Positions 1 to 8,205 of a stretch of DNA of 64,000 nt are shown here, in pieces. The position numbers and the translations under genes are program-made. Below the pieces are notes generated by a model. That model did no database searches and was not told where the DNA came from. It saw only the letters and a program-made list of their open reading frames with translations. Positions within the stretch are counted from its first letter, which is position 1, and every line of letters starts with the position of its first letter. Source of the stretch: Micromonospora parathelypteridis (GTDB taxonomy: Bacteria > Actinomycetota > Actinomycetes > Mycobacteriales > Micromonosporaceae). The stretch spans positions 3,534,001 through 3,598,000 of the forward strand of contig NZ_JACHDP010000001.1 in the NCBI RefSeq assembly GCF_014201145.1. Direction: 5' to 3'.

Positions 1-916
1 TGGCGCAGACCTGCGCGCCGTAGTCCAGCCCGTACTTCTTAGACGGGTAGCGCAGCATCACCGCGAGACTCCACTTGTCAGTGACGGCGAGGCAGTTGAC
101 GTGCCAGTTGCCGTCGTAGTTGATCTCCGTCCACCCGTTCTTGATGCTGACCGGGCCCTGAGCGGTGATCGACTTCGGCAGGCCGTCGATGATCCCCCAG
201 CGGCCGCCCCCGGACTCGGTCTTCTGGTCCTTCGCCGCAGTGGTGCCGCGAACCTGACTCATCTCGCTCAGCACCCACTTGGTCCACTTCGGGCCGGCGG
301 CCTTGCCGTCGGCGATGCAGTTCCCGACCCGGACCGCGTCACGGGGAGACATCCGGGTGAAGCTCCACCAGCCCTCGTACTTTGGCACGTTGCCGCGCCT
401 CGTGTCGGTCAGCCCGCAGATCTTGATCGCCCGCTGGATGACCGGCCCGGGCTGCCCGTTCGCCAGCGCCGTGTACGAGCCACCCGCAGCGGCGTAGACC
501 TTGTTGGCCGCGACGTCGTTGCTGTCCCGGATGGCGAGGCTGGCCGACTTCTTCAGCGCTGCGGACGGCTCCTTGTCACCCAGTTGCCGCAGGTAGTCGG
601 AGACGATCCAGGCCTTGATCATCGACTCGGTGGAGCTGGTCGCGGCCATGTTCGGCGACCCGGCGATCTTGCCGGTCTGTCGATCCAGCAGCGCCCAGGA
701 GAAGAATTCGCCGTTGAAGTTCACCGACACCGGTCCGGCCGCCAGCGTGGGCGGTGGCGGTGGCGTGGGTGATGGCGCGGCGACGGTCGAGGCGGCACCG
801 CCTCCGCCTCCGCTGCTGTCGCCGCTGGAGAGGCGGGCGTACGCGGCGGGGACCAGTAGGACGCCGCCGAGCAGGACCGCCGTGATGGCGAGCACCATGG
901 TCACGCGGGATCGCAT
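1..916 (-). CDS. Beta-lactamase/PBP-like serine hydrolase, truncated by the window edge
   Basis: Read on the minus strand from ATG at 914-916, the frame stays open for 305 codons to the left edge, so the C-terminus is missing. The N-terminus has a short basic stretch and one hydrophobic segment (about residues 5-27), then a Gly/Ser/Pro-rich linker to about residue 58, which suggests an exported or membrane-tethered enzyme. The domain after it has an SxxK motif (Ser98-Lys101, SMIK), a later SND triad in DSNDVAANKVY and a KNG motif near the end, the three active-site signatures of class A beta-lactamase and D,D-peptidase folds. It probably acts on peptidoglycan or a related amide outside the membrane. 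The substrate cannot be told from sequence; resistance should not be assumed. Confidence 0.8.
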   Translation of the reverse strand, partial: MRSRVTMVLAITAVLLGGVLLVPAAYARLSSGDSSGGGGGAASTVAAPSPTPPPPPTLAAGPVSVNFNGEFFSWALLDRQTGKIAGSPNMAATSSTESMIKAWIVSDYLRQLGDKEPSAALKKSASLAIRDSNDVAANKVYAAAGGSYTALANGQPGPVIQRAIKICGLTDTRRGNVPKYEGWWSFTRMSPRDAVRVGNCIADGKAAGPKWTKWVLSEMSQVRGTTAAKDQKTESGGGRWGIIDGLPKSITAQGPVSIKNGWTEINYDGNWHVNCLAVTDKWSLAVMLRYPSKKYGLDYGAQVCA

Positions 917-1285
917 GAGTGGGTGAGCTCCAGGTGTCAGGGCCGGGGGGACCGGCTTGTTGTCCGGACGGATCGGTCGATCGCCGAGGCCGGGGGACGT
1001 GGCCTCTGTCTGGCGGCGGTCAGCTGCAGCCGATCGGTGTGACGGCGGAAAGTCTACGTCCGGTTGGGTGACCCGTCAGGGCCCGACACTAGGCAATCCG
1101 CGATAAAGGCGGGATATGCGACCGGTATGCGGTTCTTGCGGGGATTCACCTTTGTTTCGTGGGCTAAGTCACGGCAGAAGTCTGGTGTCCAGGTTGCGCA
1201 AAGCGCTCATTCCGTCACTGATGGGATCCTCGGTTTCCTGTTACACGCTCTGGTTTCTTGGGTCGCAAGCTGTAACACTTGTCCC
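917..1285. other. Intergenic region between divergent serine hydrolase and paaA
   Basis: This 369-bp stretch separates two divergent genes and should hold both promoters. An in-frame upstream extension of paaA exists (GTG at 1064) but it lacks the conserved character of PaaA, so I leave it non-coding. Apart from the inverted repeat at 1239-1277 I recognise no site. Confidence 0.5.
1239..1277. promoter_or_regulatory. Inverted repeat TGTTACA-N25-TGTAACA before paaA
   Basis: TGTTACA (1239-1245) and its exact reverse complement TGTAACA (1271-1277) flank 25 nt just upstream of paaA. The right arm contains TAACAC, a plausible -10 element 9 nt before the ATG at 1286, and no Shine-Dalgarno sequence is visible, so the mRNA may be leaderless. 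A TetR-type PaaR repressor controls paa operons in several bacteria, but this sequence is not a PaaR site I know. The role as operator is inference. Confidence 0.4.
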
Positions 1286-2356
1286 ATGTATGGCAACGAC
1301 TTCTCGACCCCGGCCGAAGCGCCGGGCGGCGGCCTGCTGGGCGAGGTCGAGGCTGCCGAGGCGGAGCTGCGCGCGGCGGCACAGCGCGGGCGGCGTGGCG
1401 GACCCGCGCCCGACGAGGACCTCGCGGCGTACTTCACCGAGGTGGTCGACGCCGAGCAGAAGATCGAGCCACGCGACTGGATGCCCGACGCGTACCGCCG
1501 GACGCTGATCCGGCAGATCGCCCAGCACGCCCACTCCGAGATCATCGGCATGCAGCCGGAGGGCAACTGGATCAGCCGGGCGCCGTCGCTCAAGCGCAAG
1601 GCGATCCTGCTGGCCAAGGTGCAGGACGAAGCGGGCCACGGCCTCTACCTCTACGCCGCCGCCGAGACCCTCGGCATCAGCCGTGACGAGCTGGTCCGGC
1701 TGCTGCTCGACGGCCGGCAGAAGTACAGCTCGATCTTCAACTACCCCACCCTGAGCTGGGCCGACGTGGGCGCGATCGGTTGGCTGGTGGATGGCGCGGC
1801 GATCGTCAACCAGGTGCCGCTGTGCCGCTGCTCGTACGGCCCGTACGCCCGCGCGATGATCCGGGTCTGCAAGGAAGAGTCGTTCCACCAGCGGCAGGGC
1901 TACGAGATCCTGCACACCCTGTCGCACGGCACCCCGGGGCAGCAGGCGATGGCCCAGGACGCGGTGGACCGCTGGTGGTACCCGTCGTTGGCCATGTTCG
2001 GCCCGCCGGACGGCGACTCCACGCACTCCACCCAGTCGATGGCCTGGAAGATCAAGCGCTTCTCGAACGACGACCTGCGGCAGCGCTTCGTCGACATGTG
2101 CGTCCAGCAGGCCGAGATCCTCGGGCTCCGCATCCCCGACGCGGACCTGCGCTGGAACGAGGAGCGGCAGGCGTACGACTACACCCAGCCGGACTACGAC
2201 GAGCTGATGCGGGTGATCTCCGGCGACGGGCCGTGCAACCGGGAGCGGCTGGCGCACCGCCGGGCCGCGCACGCCGACGGCGCATGGGTACGCGAGGCCG
2301 CCGCGGCGTACGCCGCCAAGCGGACCGAGAGCAAGGAAAAGGTGGCAGTCGCGTGA
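1286..2356 (+). CDS. paaA: 1,2-phenylacetyl-CoA epoxidase, catalytic subunit PaaA
   Basis: A 356-residue ferritin-like di-iron monooxygenase subunit that, with PaaC and electrons from PaaE, epoxidises the ring of phenylacetyl-CoA in aerobic phenylacetate breakdown in the cytoplasm. The di-iron ligand motifs are visible as EAGH in the [13 protein letters not shown] helix and ESFH in [13 protein letters not shown] chose ATG 1286 (MYGNDFSTP) rather than the upstream GTG because homologous sequence begins here. It is first of five genes with overlapping stops and starts (paaABCDE), a single operon. The catabolic ligase, hydratase and ring-opening genes (paaK, paaG, paaZ) are not next to it in this window. 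Confidence 0.95.
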   Translation: MYGNDFSTPAEAPGGGLLGEVEAAEAELRAAAQRGRRGGPAPDEDLAAYFTEVVDAEQKIEPRDWMPDAYRRTLIRQIAQHAHSEIIGMQPEGNWISRAPSLKRKAILLAKVQDEAGHGLYLYAAAETLGISRDELVRLLLDGRQKYSSIFNYPTLSWADVGAIGWLVDGAAIVNQVPLCRCSYGPYARAMIRVCKEESFHQRQGYEILHTLSHGTPGQQAMAQDAVDRWWYPSLAMFGPPDGDSTHSTQSMAWKIKRFSNDDLRQRFVDMCVQQAEILGLRIPDADLRWNEERQAYDYTQPDYDELMRVISGDGPCNRERLAHRRAAHADGAWVREAAAAYAAKRTESKEKVAVA

Positions 2357-2640
2357 GTACCGAACATTCGCCGCTCTGGGAGGTCTTCGTGCGGGCCCGG
2401 CGGGGGTTGTCGCACACCCACGTCGGCAGCCTGCACGCCCCCGACGCGGAGCTGGCCCTGCGCAACGCCCGGGACCTCTACACCCGTCGCCAGGAAGGCG
2501 TGTCGATCTGGGTGGTGCCGGCCGCCGCGATCACCGCGTCCAGCCCGGACGAGAAGGACGCCTTCTTCGACCCGGCCGCGGACAAGGTCTACCGCCACCC
2601 CACGTTCTACGAGGTGCCGGACGGGGTGGCTCACCTGTGA
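2353..2640 (+). CDS. paaB: 1,2-phenylacetyl-CoA epoxidase subunit PaaB
   Basis: A 95-residue protein starting at GTG 2353 that overlaps the paaA stop by 4 bp (GTGA). The opening [21 protein letters not shown] is characteristic of PaaB, and the region around [27 protein letters not shown] also fits. PaaB is a non-catalytic component needed for epoxidase assembly; it bridges PaaAC dimers in the E. coli complex. Length is normal for the family. Translation is probably coupled to paaA and, by a second 4-bp overlap, to paaC. Confidence 0.93.
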   Translation: MSTEHSPLWEVFVRARRGLSHTHVGSLHAPDAELALRNARDLYTRRQEGVSIWVVPAAAITASSPDEKDAFFDPAADKVYRHPTFYEVPDGVAHL

Positions 2641-3362
2641 ACGGGCCCTTCGACTTCGCTCTCGCCCTCGGCGACGACGCGTTGGTCGCCGCCCAACGCC
2701 TGGCCGAGTGGACGACGCGCGCCCCGGAGATGGAAGAGGACATCGCGCTGGCCAACATCGCCCTCGACCAGCTCGGCGCGGCCCGCCTGCTGCTGTCGTA
2801 CGCGGGTGAGCTGGAGGGCGCCGGCCGCGACGAGGACGCGTTGGCGTACCTGCGCGACGACCGCGAGTTCCGCAACGCGCTCCTGGTCGAGCTGCCCAAC
2901 GGCGACTTCGCGGTGACGATGGCGAAGCTGTTCTTCCTGGCGGCGTACCAGCTGCCGCTGTACACGGCGCTGGCCGGTTGCTCGGACGAGCGGTTGGCCG
3001 CGATCGGCGCGAAGGCGCGCAAGGAGTCGGCGTACCACCTGGACCATGGCGCGCTGTGGGTGAAGCGGCTCGGCGACGGCACCGAGGAGTCGCACCGTCG
3101 GATGCAGGCCGCCGTCGACGAGGTGTGGCCGTACACCCACGAGTTGTTCGCCGCGGACCAGGCGGCGCCGGTCGACCCGGCCACCCTGCGTCCGGCGTTC
3201 GACGAGACCGTCGGCTCGGTGCTGGCCGAGGCGACACTGACCCGGCCGGAGAGCGGCTGGGCCCCGGCCGGCGGGCGGACCGGCGTGCACACCGAGCACC
3301 TGGCCTACCTGCTCGCCGAGATGCAGGTGCTGCACCGCGCCCATCCGGGGGCGAAGTGGTGA
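2637..3362 (+). CDS. paaC: 1,2-phenylacetyl-CoA epoxidase structural subunit PaaC
   Basis: A 241-residue ferritin-like subunit that pairs with PaaA in the epoxidase core but does not carry the active di-iron centre. The N-terminal FALALGDDALVAAQRLAEW and the central KESAYHLDHGALWVKRLGDGT are typical of PaaC. The GTG start at 2637 overlaps the paaB stop and its own stop overlaps paaD, so the subunits are likely made in balanced amounts. Nothing is unusual in length or motif. Confidence 0.94.
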   Translation: MNGPFDFALALGDDALVAAQRLAEWTTRAPEMEEDIALANIALDQLGAARLLLSYAGELEGAGRDEDALAYLRDDREFRNALLVELPNGDFAVTMAKLFFLAAYQLPLYTALAGCSDERLAAIGAKARKESAYHLDHGALWVKRLGDGTEESHRRMQAAVDEVWPYTHELFAADQAAPVDPATLRPAFDETVGSVLAEATLTRPESGWAPAGGRTGVHTEHLAYLLAEMQVLHRAHPGAKW

Positions 3363-3865
3363 GCGCGAGCCCCGCGATCGAGGCCGGCACGGTGAGCGCG
3401 CGGGAGGCCGCCGCCAGCGTGGTGGACCCGGAGATCCGCGTGATCACCATCGACGAGCTGGGCATCCTGCGGGCGGTCGAGGAGGACTCCACCACCGGCC
3501 GGATCACCGTCACCATCACCCCGACCTACACCGGCTGCCCGGCCATGGACGTGATCCGGGCGGACATCCGCCGTGCGCTCGCGGTCGCCGGTCACCTCGA
3601 CGCCGAGGTCCGCACCGTCTACAGCCCACCGTGGAGCACCGACTGGATCTCCGAGGGCGGGCGGGCCAAGCTCGCCGCCGCCGGGATCGCCCCGCCGGCC
3701 GCCGTGCCCGCCGCCGGCGTCGTGCCGTTGACCCTCGCGGTCCGCTGTCCGCAGTGCGGCTCACCGGAGACCGAACAGGTCAGCCGGTTCGGCTCCACCG
3801 CGTGCAAGGCGCTGTGGCGTTGCCGCTCCTGCTCCGAACCCTTCGACCACCTGAAGGCGCTGTGA
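3359..3865 (+). CDS. paaD: PaaD, Fe-S assembly factor of the epoxidase
   Basis: A 168-residue protein starting at GTG 3359, overlapping paaC by 4 bp. The first 100 residues are a MIP18/DUF59 (SufT-like) domain with the TPTYTGCPAMDVI motif; the C-terminus holds four cysteines arranged CPQCGS...CRSCSEPF that fit a metal-binding ribbon. PaaD is needed for maturation of the epoxidase system, probably through Fe-S cluster delivery to PaaE. An Ala/Pro-rich linker (about residues 105-120) separates the two parts. Confidence 0.93.
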   Translation: MSASPAIEAGTVSAREAAASVVDPEIRVITIDELGILRAVEEDSTTGRITVTITPTYTGCPAMDVIRADIRRALAVAGHLDAEVRTVYSPPWSTDWISEGGRAKLAAAGIAPPAAVPAAGVVPLTLAVRCPQCGSPETEQVSRFGSTACKALWRCRSCSEPFDHLKAL

Positions 3866-4971
3866 CTGTCACGATCACCCGCCCGGTCCGTCGCCGGCCG
3901 GTCTTCCACCCGTTGTCGGTCGCCGCCGTCGACCGGCTCACCGACGACGCCGTGGCGGTGACCTTCGCCGTACCGGAGGAACTGCGGGAGACCTTCGCGT
4001 TCCGGGCGGGCCAACACCTCACCGTGCGTCGCGTGGCCGAGGACGGCGCGGACGTGCGCCGGTCGTACTCGATCTGCTCCACCCCCGACGACCTGGCCCG
4101 GCACGGCCGGCTGCGGATCGGGGTGCGGGAGATCCCCGGTGGCGCCTTCTCGGCGTTCGCGTGCGGGGCGCTGCGTCGTGGCGACCTGGTCGAGGTGCTG
4201 CCGCCGCTGGGCACCTTCACCACGGCATTCGCGCCGGACCGGGTGCGGCACTACGGCGCGGTCGTCGCCGGTTCCGGGATCACCCCGGTGCTCGCGCTGG
4301 TCGCGACCGCACTGGCCGTCGAACCGGCCAGCACCTTCACCCTGGTGTACGGCAACCGCACGGCGAACACGGTGATGTTCGCCGAGGAGTTGGCCGACCT
4401 GAAGGACCGCTATCCCACCCGGCTGCACCTGGTGCACGTGCTATCCCGCGAGCAGGGCGAGTCGGCGCTGCTCTCCGGGCGGATCGACGCCGAGCGGCTG
4501 GGCCGGTTGCTGGAAACCATCGTGCCGGGCGACGTGATCGAGGAGTGGTTCCTCTGCGGCCCGTACGCCATGGTGGTCGACGTCCGGGACGTGCTGACCG
4601 CGGGCGGGCTGCCCGAGTCGGCGGTGCACACCGAACTGTTCCATGTCGACGCGCCGCCCGAGCCGGTACGCCGTCCCGTCGACCAGGCCGGTGCCGGGGC
4701 CGAGGTCACCATCGTGCTGGACGGCAGGTCTTCGAACTTCACCATGGGTCGCGAGGAGCGGGTGCTGGACGCCGCGCTGAAGGTGCGGGGCGAGTTGCCG
4801 TACGCCTGCAAGGGCGGTGTCTGCTCGACCTGCAAGGCGAAGGTCGTCGACGGGGCGGTCACGATGGCCCGCAACTACGCCCTGGAGCCCGACGAGCTGG
4901 CGGCCGGCTATGTCCTGACCTGCCAGTCCAGCCCGACCACCGACAAGCTCACGGTCGACTATGACGCCTGA
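3862..4971 (+). CDS. paaE: Phenylacetyl-CoA epoxidase reductase PaaE
   Basis: A 369-residue NADPH-dependent flavoprotein/ferredoxin that feeds electrons to PaaA. In order it has an FAD-binding domain with RRSYSICS (about residues 70-77), an NAD(P)-binding domain with VVAGSGITP, and a plant-type [2Fe-2S] ferredoxin domain with Cys316, Cys321, Cys324 and Cys354. GTG 3862 overlaps the paaD stop. It is last in the operon; downstream, a weak GCTGAT/ATCAGC stem at 4991-5009 could contribute to termination but lacks a T-run. Confidence 0.94.
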   Translation: MTVTITRPVRRRPVFHPLSVAAVDRLTDDAVAVTFAVPEELRETFAFRAGQHLTVRRVAEDGADVRRSYSICSTPDDLARHGRLRIGVREIPGGAFSAFACGALRRGDLVEVLPPLGTFTTAFAPDRVRHYGAVVAGSGITPVLALVATALAVEPASTFTLVYGNRTANTVMFAEELADLKDRYPTRLHLVHVLSREQGESALLSGRIDAERLGRLLETIVPGDVIEEWFLCGPYAMVVDVRDVLTAGGLPESAVHTELFHVDAPPEPVRRPVDQAGAGAEVTIVLDGRSSNFTMGREERVLDAALKVRGELPYACKGGVCSTCKAKVVDGAVTMARNYALEPDELAAGYVLTCQSSPTTDKLTVDYDA

Positions 4972-5052
4972 ACACCTGAGTGCGTGCCGAGCTGATCACA
5001 GCCATCAGCACCCCTCAGGGACAAGGCGGTCGGTCGGCGTACGCTCGGGGGC

Positions 5053-6243
5053 GTGACGGTGAGCCGGGAGATCGACGACATCCTGCAGCGTGGCGCGGAC
5101 GGCGGGCGGGTCACGCCCGAGGAGGCCCTGCTGCTCTACACCGAGGCGCCCTTCCACGCCCTCGGCGAGGCGGCGGACGCGGTGCGCCGGCGGCGCTACC
5201 CGGACAACATCGTCACGTACCTGATCGATCGCAACATCAACTACACGAACGTCTGCGTGACGGCGTGCAAGTTCTGCGCGTTCTACCGCGCGCCCAAGCA
5301 CAAGGAAGGGTGGACCCACCCGACCGAGGAGATCCTGCGCCGTTGCGGCGAGGCGGTCGAGCTGGGCGCCACCCAGGTGATGCTCCAGGGCGGGCACCAC
5401 CCGGACTACGGCGTGGAGTACTACGAGGAGCTGTTCTCCTCGGTCAAGCAGGCGTACCCGCAGCTGGTCATCCACTCGATCGGCCCCAGCGAGATCCTGC
5501 ACATGGCGAAGGTCTCCGGGGTGAGCCTGGACGAGGCCATCGCCCGGATCAAGACCGCCGGCCTGGACTCGATCGCCGGTGCCGGCGCGGAGATGCTGCC
5601 CGAGCGGCCGCGGAAGGCCATCGCGCCCCTCAAGGAGTCGGGCGAGCGCTGGCTGGAGGTCATGGAGCTGGCCCACCGGCAGGGCATCGAGTCGACCGCC
5701 ACCATGATGATGGGCACCGGCGAGACGCACGCCGAGCGGATCGAGCACCTGCGCATGATCCGCGACGTGCAGGACCGCACCCGCGGTTTCCGGTCCTTCA
5801 TCCCGTGGACGTACCAGCCGGAGAACAACCACCTCAAGGGCCGCACCCAGGCGACCACGCTGGAATACCTGCGACTCGTCGCGGTGGCCCGACTCTTCTT
5901 CGAGACCGTGCCGCACCTGCAGGCGTCCTGGCTGACCACCGGCAAGGACGTCGGCCAGCTCGCGTTGCACATGGGCGTGGACGACCTCGGATCGATCATG
6001 CTGGAGGAGAACGTCATCTCCTCCGCCGGCGCGCGGCACCGTTCCAACCTGCACGAGCTGATCGGCATGATCCGCTCGGCGGATCGGATCCCGGCGCAGC
6101 GCGACACCCTCTACAACCGGCTCGCCGTGCACCACACGCCGGCCGATGACCCGACCGACGAGCGGGTGGTCTCGCACTTCTCCTCGATCGCGCTGCCCGG
6201 CGGTGGGGCGGGCAAGTCGCTGCCACTGGTCGAGGTCAACTGA
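5053..6243 (+). CDS. mqnC: Cyclic dehypoxanthinyl futalosine synthase MqnC
   Basis: A 396-residue radical SAM enzyme that cyclises dehypoxanthine futalosine in the futalosine route to menaquinone. The Fe-S ligands are Cys68, Cys72 and Cys75 (CVTACKFC), in the context YTNVCVTACKFCAFYR that is specific to MqnC/MqnE-type enzymes. The flanking QVMLQGGHHPDYG and WTYQPENN favour MqnC. Start is GTG 5053. Its presence suggests this organism makes menaquinone by the futalosine rather than the classical Men route. Its last ten or so codons (KSLPLVEVN and stop) are copied again at 7746-7777, a remnant of the duplication that produced the two surface proteins downstream. Confidence 0.93.
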   Translation: MTVSREIDDILQRGADGGRVTPEEALLLYTEAPFHALGEAADAVRRRRYPDNIVTYLIDRNINYTNVCVTACKFCAFYRAPKHKEGWTHPTEEILRRCGEAVELGATQVMLQGGHHPDYGVEYYEELFSSVKQAYPQLVIHSIGPSEILHMAKVSGVSLDEAIARIKTAGLDSIAGAGAEMLPERPRKAIAPLKESGERWLEVMELAHRQGIESTATMMMGTGETHAERIEHLRMIRDVQDRTRGFRSFIPWTYQPENNHLKGRTQATTLEYLRLVAVARLFFETVPHLQASWLTTGKDVGQLALHMGVDDLGSIMLEENVISSAGARHRSNLHELIGMIRSADRIPAQRDTLYNRLAVHHTPADDPTDERVVSHFSSIALPGGGAGKSLPLVEVN

Positions 6244-6377
6244 CGCCTGTCGACGTCCGGCCGTTCGGCTGACCGCCGGTCCTGCTCCCGCCGGAACGCC
6301 CTGGCGGTACGGGTGGTCCCCGTCACCGCTTCGTCAGGCTGCCCGGCGTGGGGGTGGTGGAGATGATCATCAGCGGC

Positions 6378-6383
6378 TAGCGT
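6378..6383 (+). promoter_or_regulatory. Putative -10 element TAGCGT before the first LPVTG gene
   Basis: TAGCGT fits the actinobacterial -10 pattern TANNNT. The same element with the surrounding GCTAGCGTCG context recurs at 7912 and, slightly changed, at 8153, which supports a conserved promoter. No clear -35 box is visible. Confidence 0.35.
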
Positions 6384-6413
6384 CGCCCCTCGCAACCAAT
6401 TCTTTCTTCCTAC

Positions 6414-6423
6414 CCCCCGGGGG
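6414..6423 (+). promoter_or_regulatory. Palindrome CCCCCGGGGG covering the ribosome binding site
   Basis: CCCCC then GGGGG sits directly before ACTG-ATG; the G-run is the only ribosome-binding sequence for the gene starting at 6428. Pairing of the two halves would hide it, which suggests translational control. The same palindrome lies before the paralogue at 8192-8201. Confidence 0.45.
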
Positions 6424-6427
6424 ACTG

Positions 6428-7618
6428 ATGGCAGTGTTCCACCGCTCGGCCCTGGCGCGTGCTGCCGTTGTGGCTCTGCTCGCGGCCGGTGGCCTGGCCA
6501 CCGTGGCCGCCCCCGCGCAGGCCGACGACCAGGCCGATATTACCGTTGGACCGGTCAGCCAGGAACTCGCCATGGGCGTCACGCAAGCCAAGGCCAAGCC
6601 GTTCATGTTCCGGGTCGACAACAGCCTGCGCAGGGTTGCCGCCAAGGATGTCAGCTACACCGTCGACACCAGCTTGTTGAAGAAGGACAAGGTTGGCGTC
6701 GTGGTGCCCGACGGCTGCCAGGTGAAGGACGAGACGTTCACCTGCCAACTCGGCGATCTGCCGGCCGGTGCCGGCGTGTGGTTCGGCATACCGCTGTTCT
6801 CCACCGGTGGTCCTGGCGACGCCGGCACGTGGGTGGTCACCGTCAAGTCGACCACCGCCGACCCCGAGCCTGACAACAACACGGTCTCGCGCAAGATCAC
6901 CGTCGCCGAGCCCGGCCAGGACCTGAACAGTTGGGTGCAGGACGTCCAGGCCAACGTCGTGGTGAACGGCGTCCGGGGCGACGATCCCGACCTGCGCCCG
7001 GTGCGGCGGGGCGAGACGGTCCCGTTGGACTGGGTGTTCTACAACGGCGGCAGCCGCAAGGCGACGGGCATCCGCTACATCCTGCTCCTGCCGGAGGGCG
7101 TCACCTTCGCGCAGAAGCCGGAGGGCTGCCGCGAGCAGTTGTTGGAGCGTACGCCGGTGTTGACGTGCGAGGATGCCGGTGCGGTCTTGGAGCCAGGGGA
7201 GTACTACTACACCGCGGATATCCGGGTGACCGTCGGCGACGACGTGACCGAGCCGATGCTGGGCTTGGGTGACCTCTACGCGGACACGCTGGTGGACCGC
7301 ACCGCAGAGGTCGACGCGTGGGACAACCACATGAACTTCGAGGTGTTCGTCGACCTGACCGCCGCGCCGACGCCCACGCCGACTGCGACGCCGAGCGGTA
7401 CGCCCACTCCGTCCGGGACGTCCACCCCGGGAACCACCACCTCGCCGGCTGCCGGCGGCGGTGGTGGCGGCGATGGGTTGCCGGTGACCGGTGTGCAGGT
7501 CGGCCTGATCGGTGGCATCGGCGCGATCATCCTGCTCGCGGGCGGTGCGCTGCTGGTGCTCTCCCGCCGGCGCAAGGTCGTCCTGGTCGCCCCCGGCGAC
7601 GAGAAGTCGACCGACTGA
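6428..7618 (+). CDS. LPVTG-anchored surface protein, copy 1
   Basis: A 396-residue secreted protein. Residues 1-32 form a Sec signal peptide ending in APAQA. The ectodomain (about 35-310) looks like two beta-sandwich repeats of the CARDB/DUF11 type, each ending in an acidic Asp-Asn motif (PEPDNNT; DAWDNHM). A Thr/Pro and Gly-rich linker (about 312-350) spans the wall, then LPVTG at 351-355, a hydrophobic helix and an RRRK stop signal, so a sortase should anchor it. No sortase gene is in the window. The ATG at 6428 is preceded by a GGGGGA ribosome site inside a palindrome. The function is unknown; adhesin or cell-surface scaffold is only a guess. A diverged paralogue follows at 8206. Confidence 0.85.
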   Translation: MAVFHRSALARAAVVALLAAGGLATVAAPAQADDQADITVGPVSQELAMGVTQAKAKPFMFRVDNSLRRVAAKDVSYTVDTSLLKKDKVGVVVPDGCQVKDETFTCQLGDLPAGAGVWFGIPLFSTGGPGDAGTWVVTVKSTTADPEPDNNTVSRKITVAEPGQDLNSWVQDVQANVVVNGVRGDDPDLRPVRRGETVPLDWVFYNGGSRKATGIRYILLLPEGVTFAQKPEGCREQLLERTPVLTCEDAGAVLEPGEYYYTADIRVTVGDDVTEPMLGLGDLYADTLVDRTAEVDAWDNHMNFEVFVDLTAAPTPTPTATPSGTPTPSGTSTPGTTTSPAAGGGGGGDGLPVTGVQVGLIGGIGAIILLAGGALLVLSRRRKVVLVAPGDEKSTD

Positions 7619-7672
7619 CGTATCCACTCCGAGGCCGCTTGGACGAGAGTGGCGGCAGGCTGGCACGACGCG

Positions 7673-7700
7673 AGGGCGGGGTGGGCGACCACCCCGCCTT
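7673..7700 (+). terminator. Terminator-like hairpin after LPVTG copy 1
   Basis: GGCGGGGTGG pairs with CCACCCCGCC around a GCGA tetraloop (stem 7675-7684 / 7689-7698), followed by TTTCG. It is an abbreviated version of the hairpin after copy 2 at 9519-9554, so it was part of the duplicated unit. Confidence 0.7.
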
Positions 7701-7745
7701 TCGCGTGCCCGGGGCGCGGGCCATGCCACCCTCCGAGCGTCGGTC

Positions 7746-7925
7746 GCAAGTTGCTGCCACTGGTCGAGGTCAACTGACGCCTGTCGTCGCCCGGCCGTTC
7801 GGCTGACCGGGGCTCATGCTCTCGCCTGGCGGCGTCGGCGGTACGGGTGGTCCGCGCCGCCGCAGCGTCAGGCTGCCCGTCGCGGGGGTGGTGGAGATGA
7901 TCGTCGACGGCTAGCGTCGCGGCTC
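7746..7925 (+). repeat. Duplicated mqnC 3' end and upstream region of the surface protein gene
   Basis: From GCAAG at 7746 the sequence matches 6209-6390 closely: the last codons of mqnC including the stop, the following CGGCCGTTCGGCTGACC block, the GGTACGGGTGGTCC block and the TAGCGT promoter region. Left of 7746 the match stops abruptly, marking the duplication junction. No open mqnC frame exists here; it is a dead 3' fragment. Confidence 0.85.
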
Positions 7926-8086
7926 GTATCCGTCGCCAGCGTGAACCGGCGAAATCAGCGCGACCGTGCTGGTGGCGGGTGGTCTGATGGTCCTGTCGTG
8001 AGGGCTGTCCTCCATCGGCCCGTTGAGGGTCGTTCATATAACGCACGGCGGTACGGGCGGGATGGGTGACCATCCCGCCCGTACCG
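7912..8086 (+). ncRNA. Candidate orphan transcript between two surface-protein genes
   Basis: The duplicated promoter element TAGCGT at 7912-7917 is followed by about 130 nt with no convincing ORF and then by a perfect terminator hairpin at 8049-8086. Next, a third TAGCGT-like element (8153-8158) serves LPVTG copy 2. This leaves a promoter-to-terminator unit of roughly 160 nt without a gene. It may be a small RNA or the scar of a deleted third paralogue. Inferred from layout only. Confidence 0.3.
8049..8086 (+). terminator. Strong hairpin with 17-bp perfect stem
   Basis: CGGTACGGGCGGGATGG (8049-8065) pairs perfectly with 8070-8086 around a GTGA tetraloop. No gene ends just before it. It resembles the GNRA-looped hairpins that end both surface-protein genes, but its stem sequence differs. 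Confidence 0.65.
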
Positions 8087-8191
8087 TCTGCCCACCTCGG
8101 GCCGGACGGATGAAAAGAGGCTCGCACCCTGGCGTGCGTGATCGACCTCCGATAGCGTCCGCTCGTTCCGTAACCATTCTTACTTTCCCTA

Positions 8192-8201
8192 CCCCCGGGG
8201 G
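8192..8201 (+). promoter_or_regulatory. Palindrome CCCCCGGGGG covering the ribosome binding site of copy 2
   Basis: The palindrome and the following ACTG-ATG are identical to the element at 6414-6423, and the T/C-rich leader before it is similar. Conservation across diverged paralogues supports a functional 5' leader. Confidence 0.45.
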
Positions 8202-8205
8202 ACTG

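Noticed and set aside
1064..1285. 74-residue N-terminal extension of PaaA
   Set aside because: The extension has no family similarity and crosses the predicted promoter and inverted repeat; ATG 1286 fits PaaA length.
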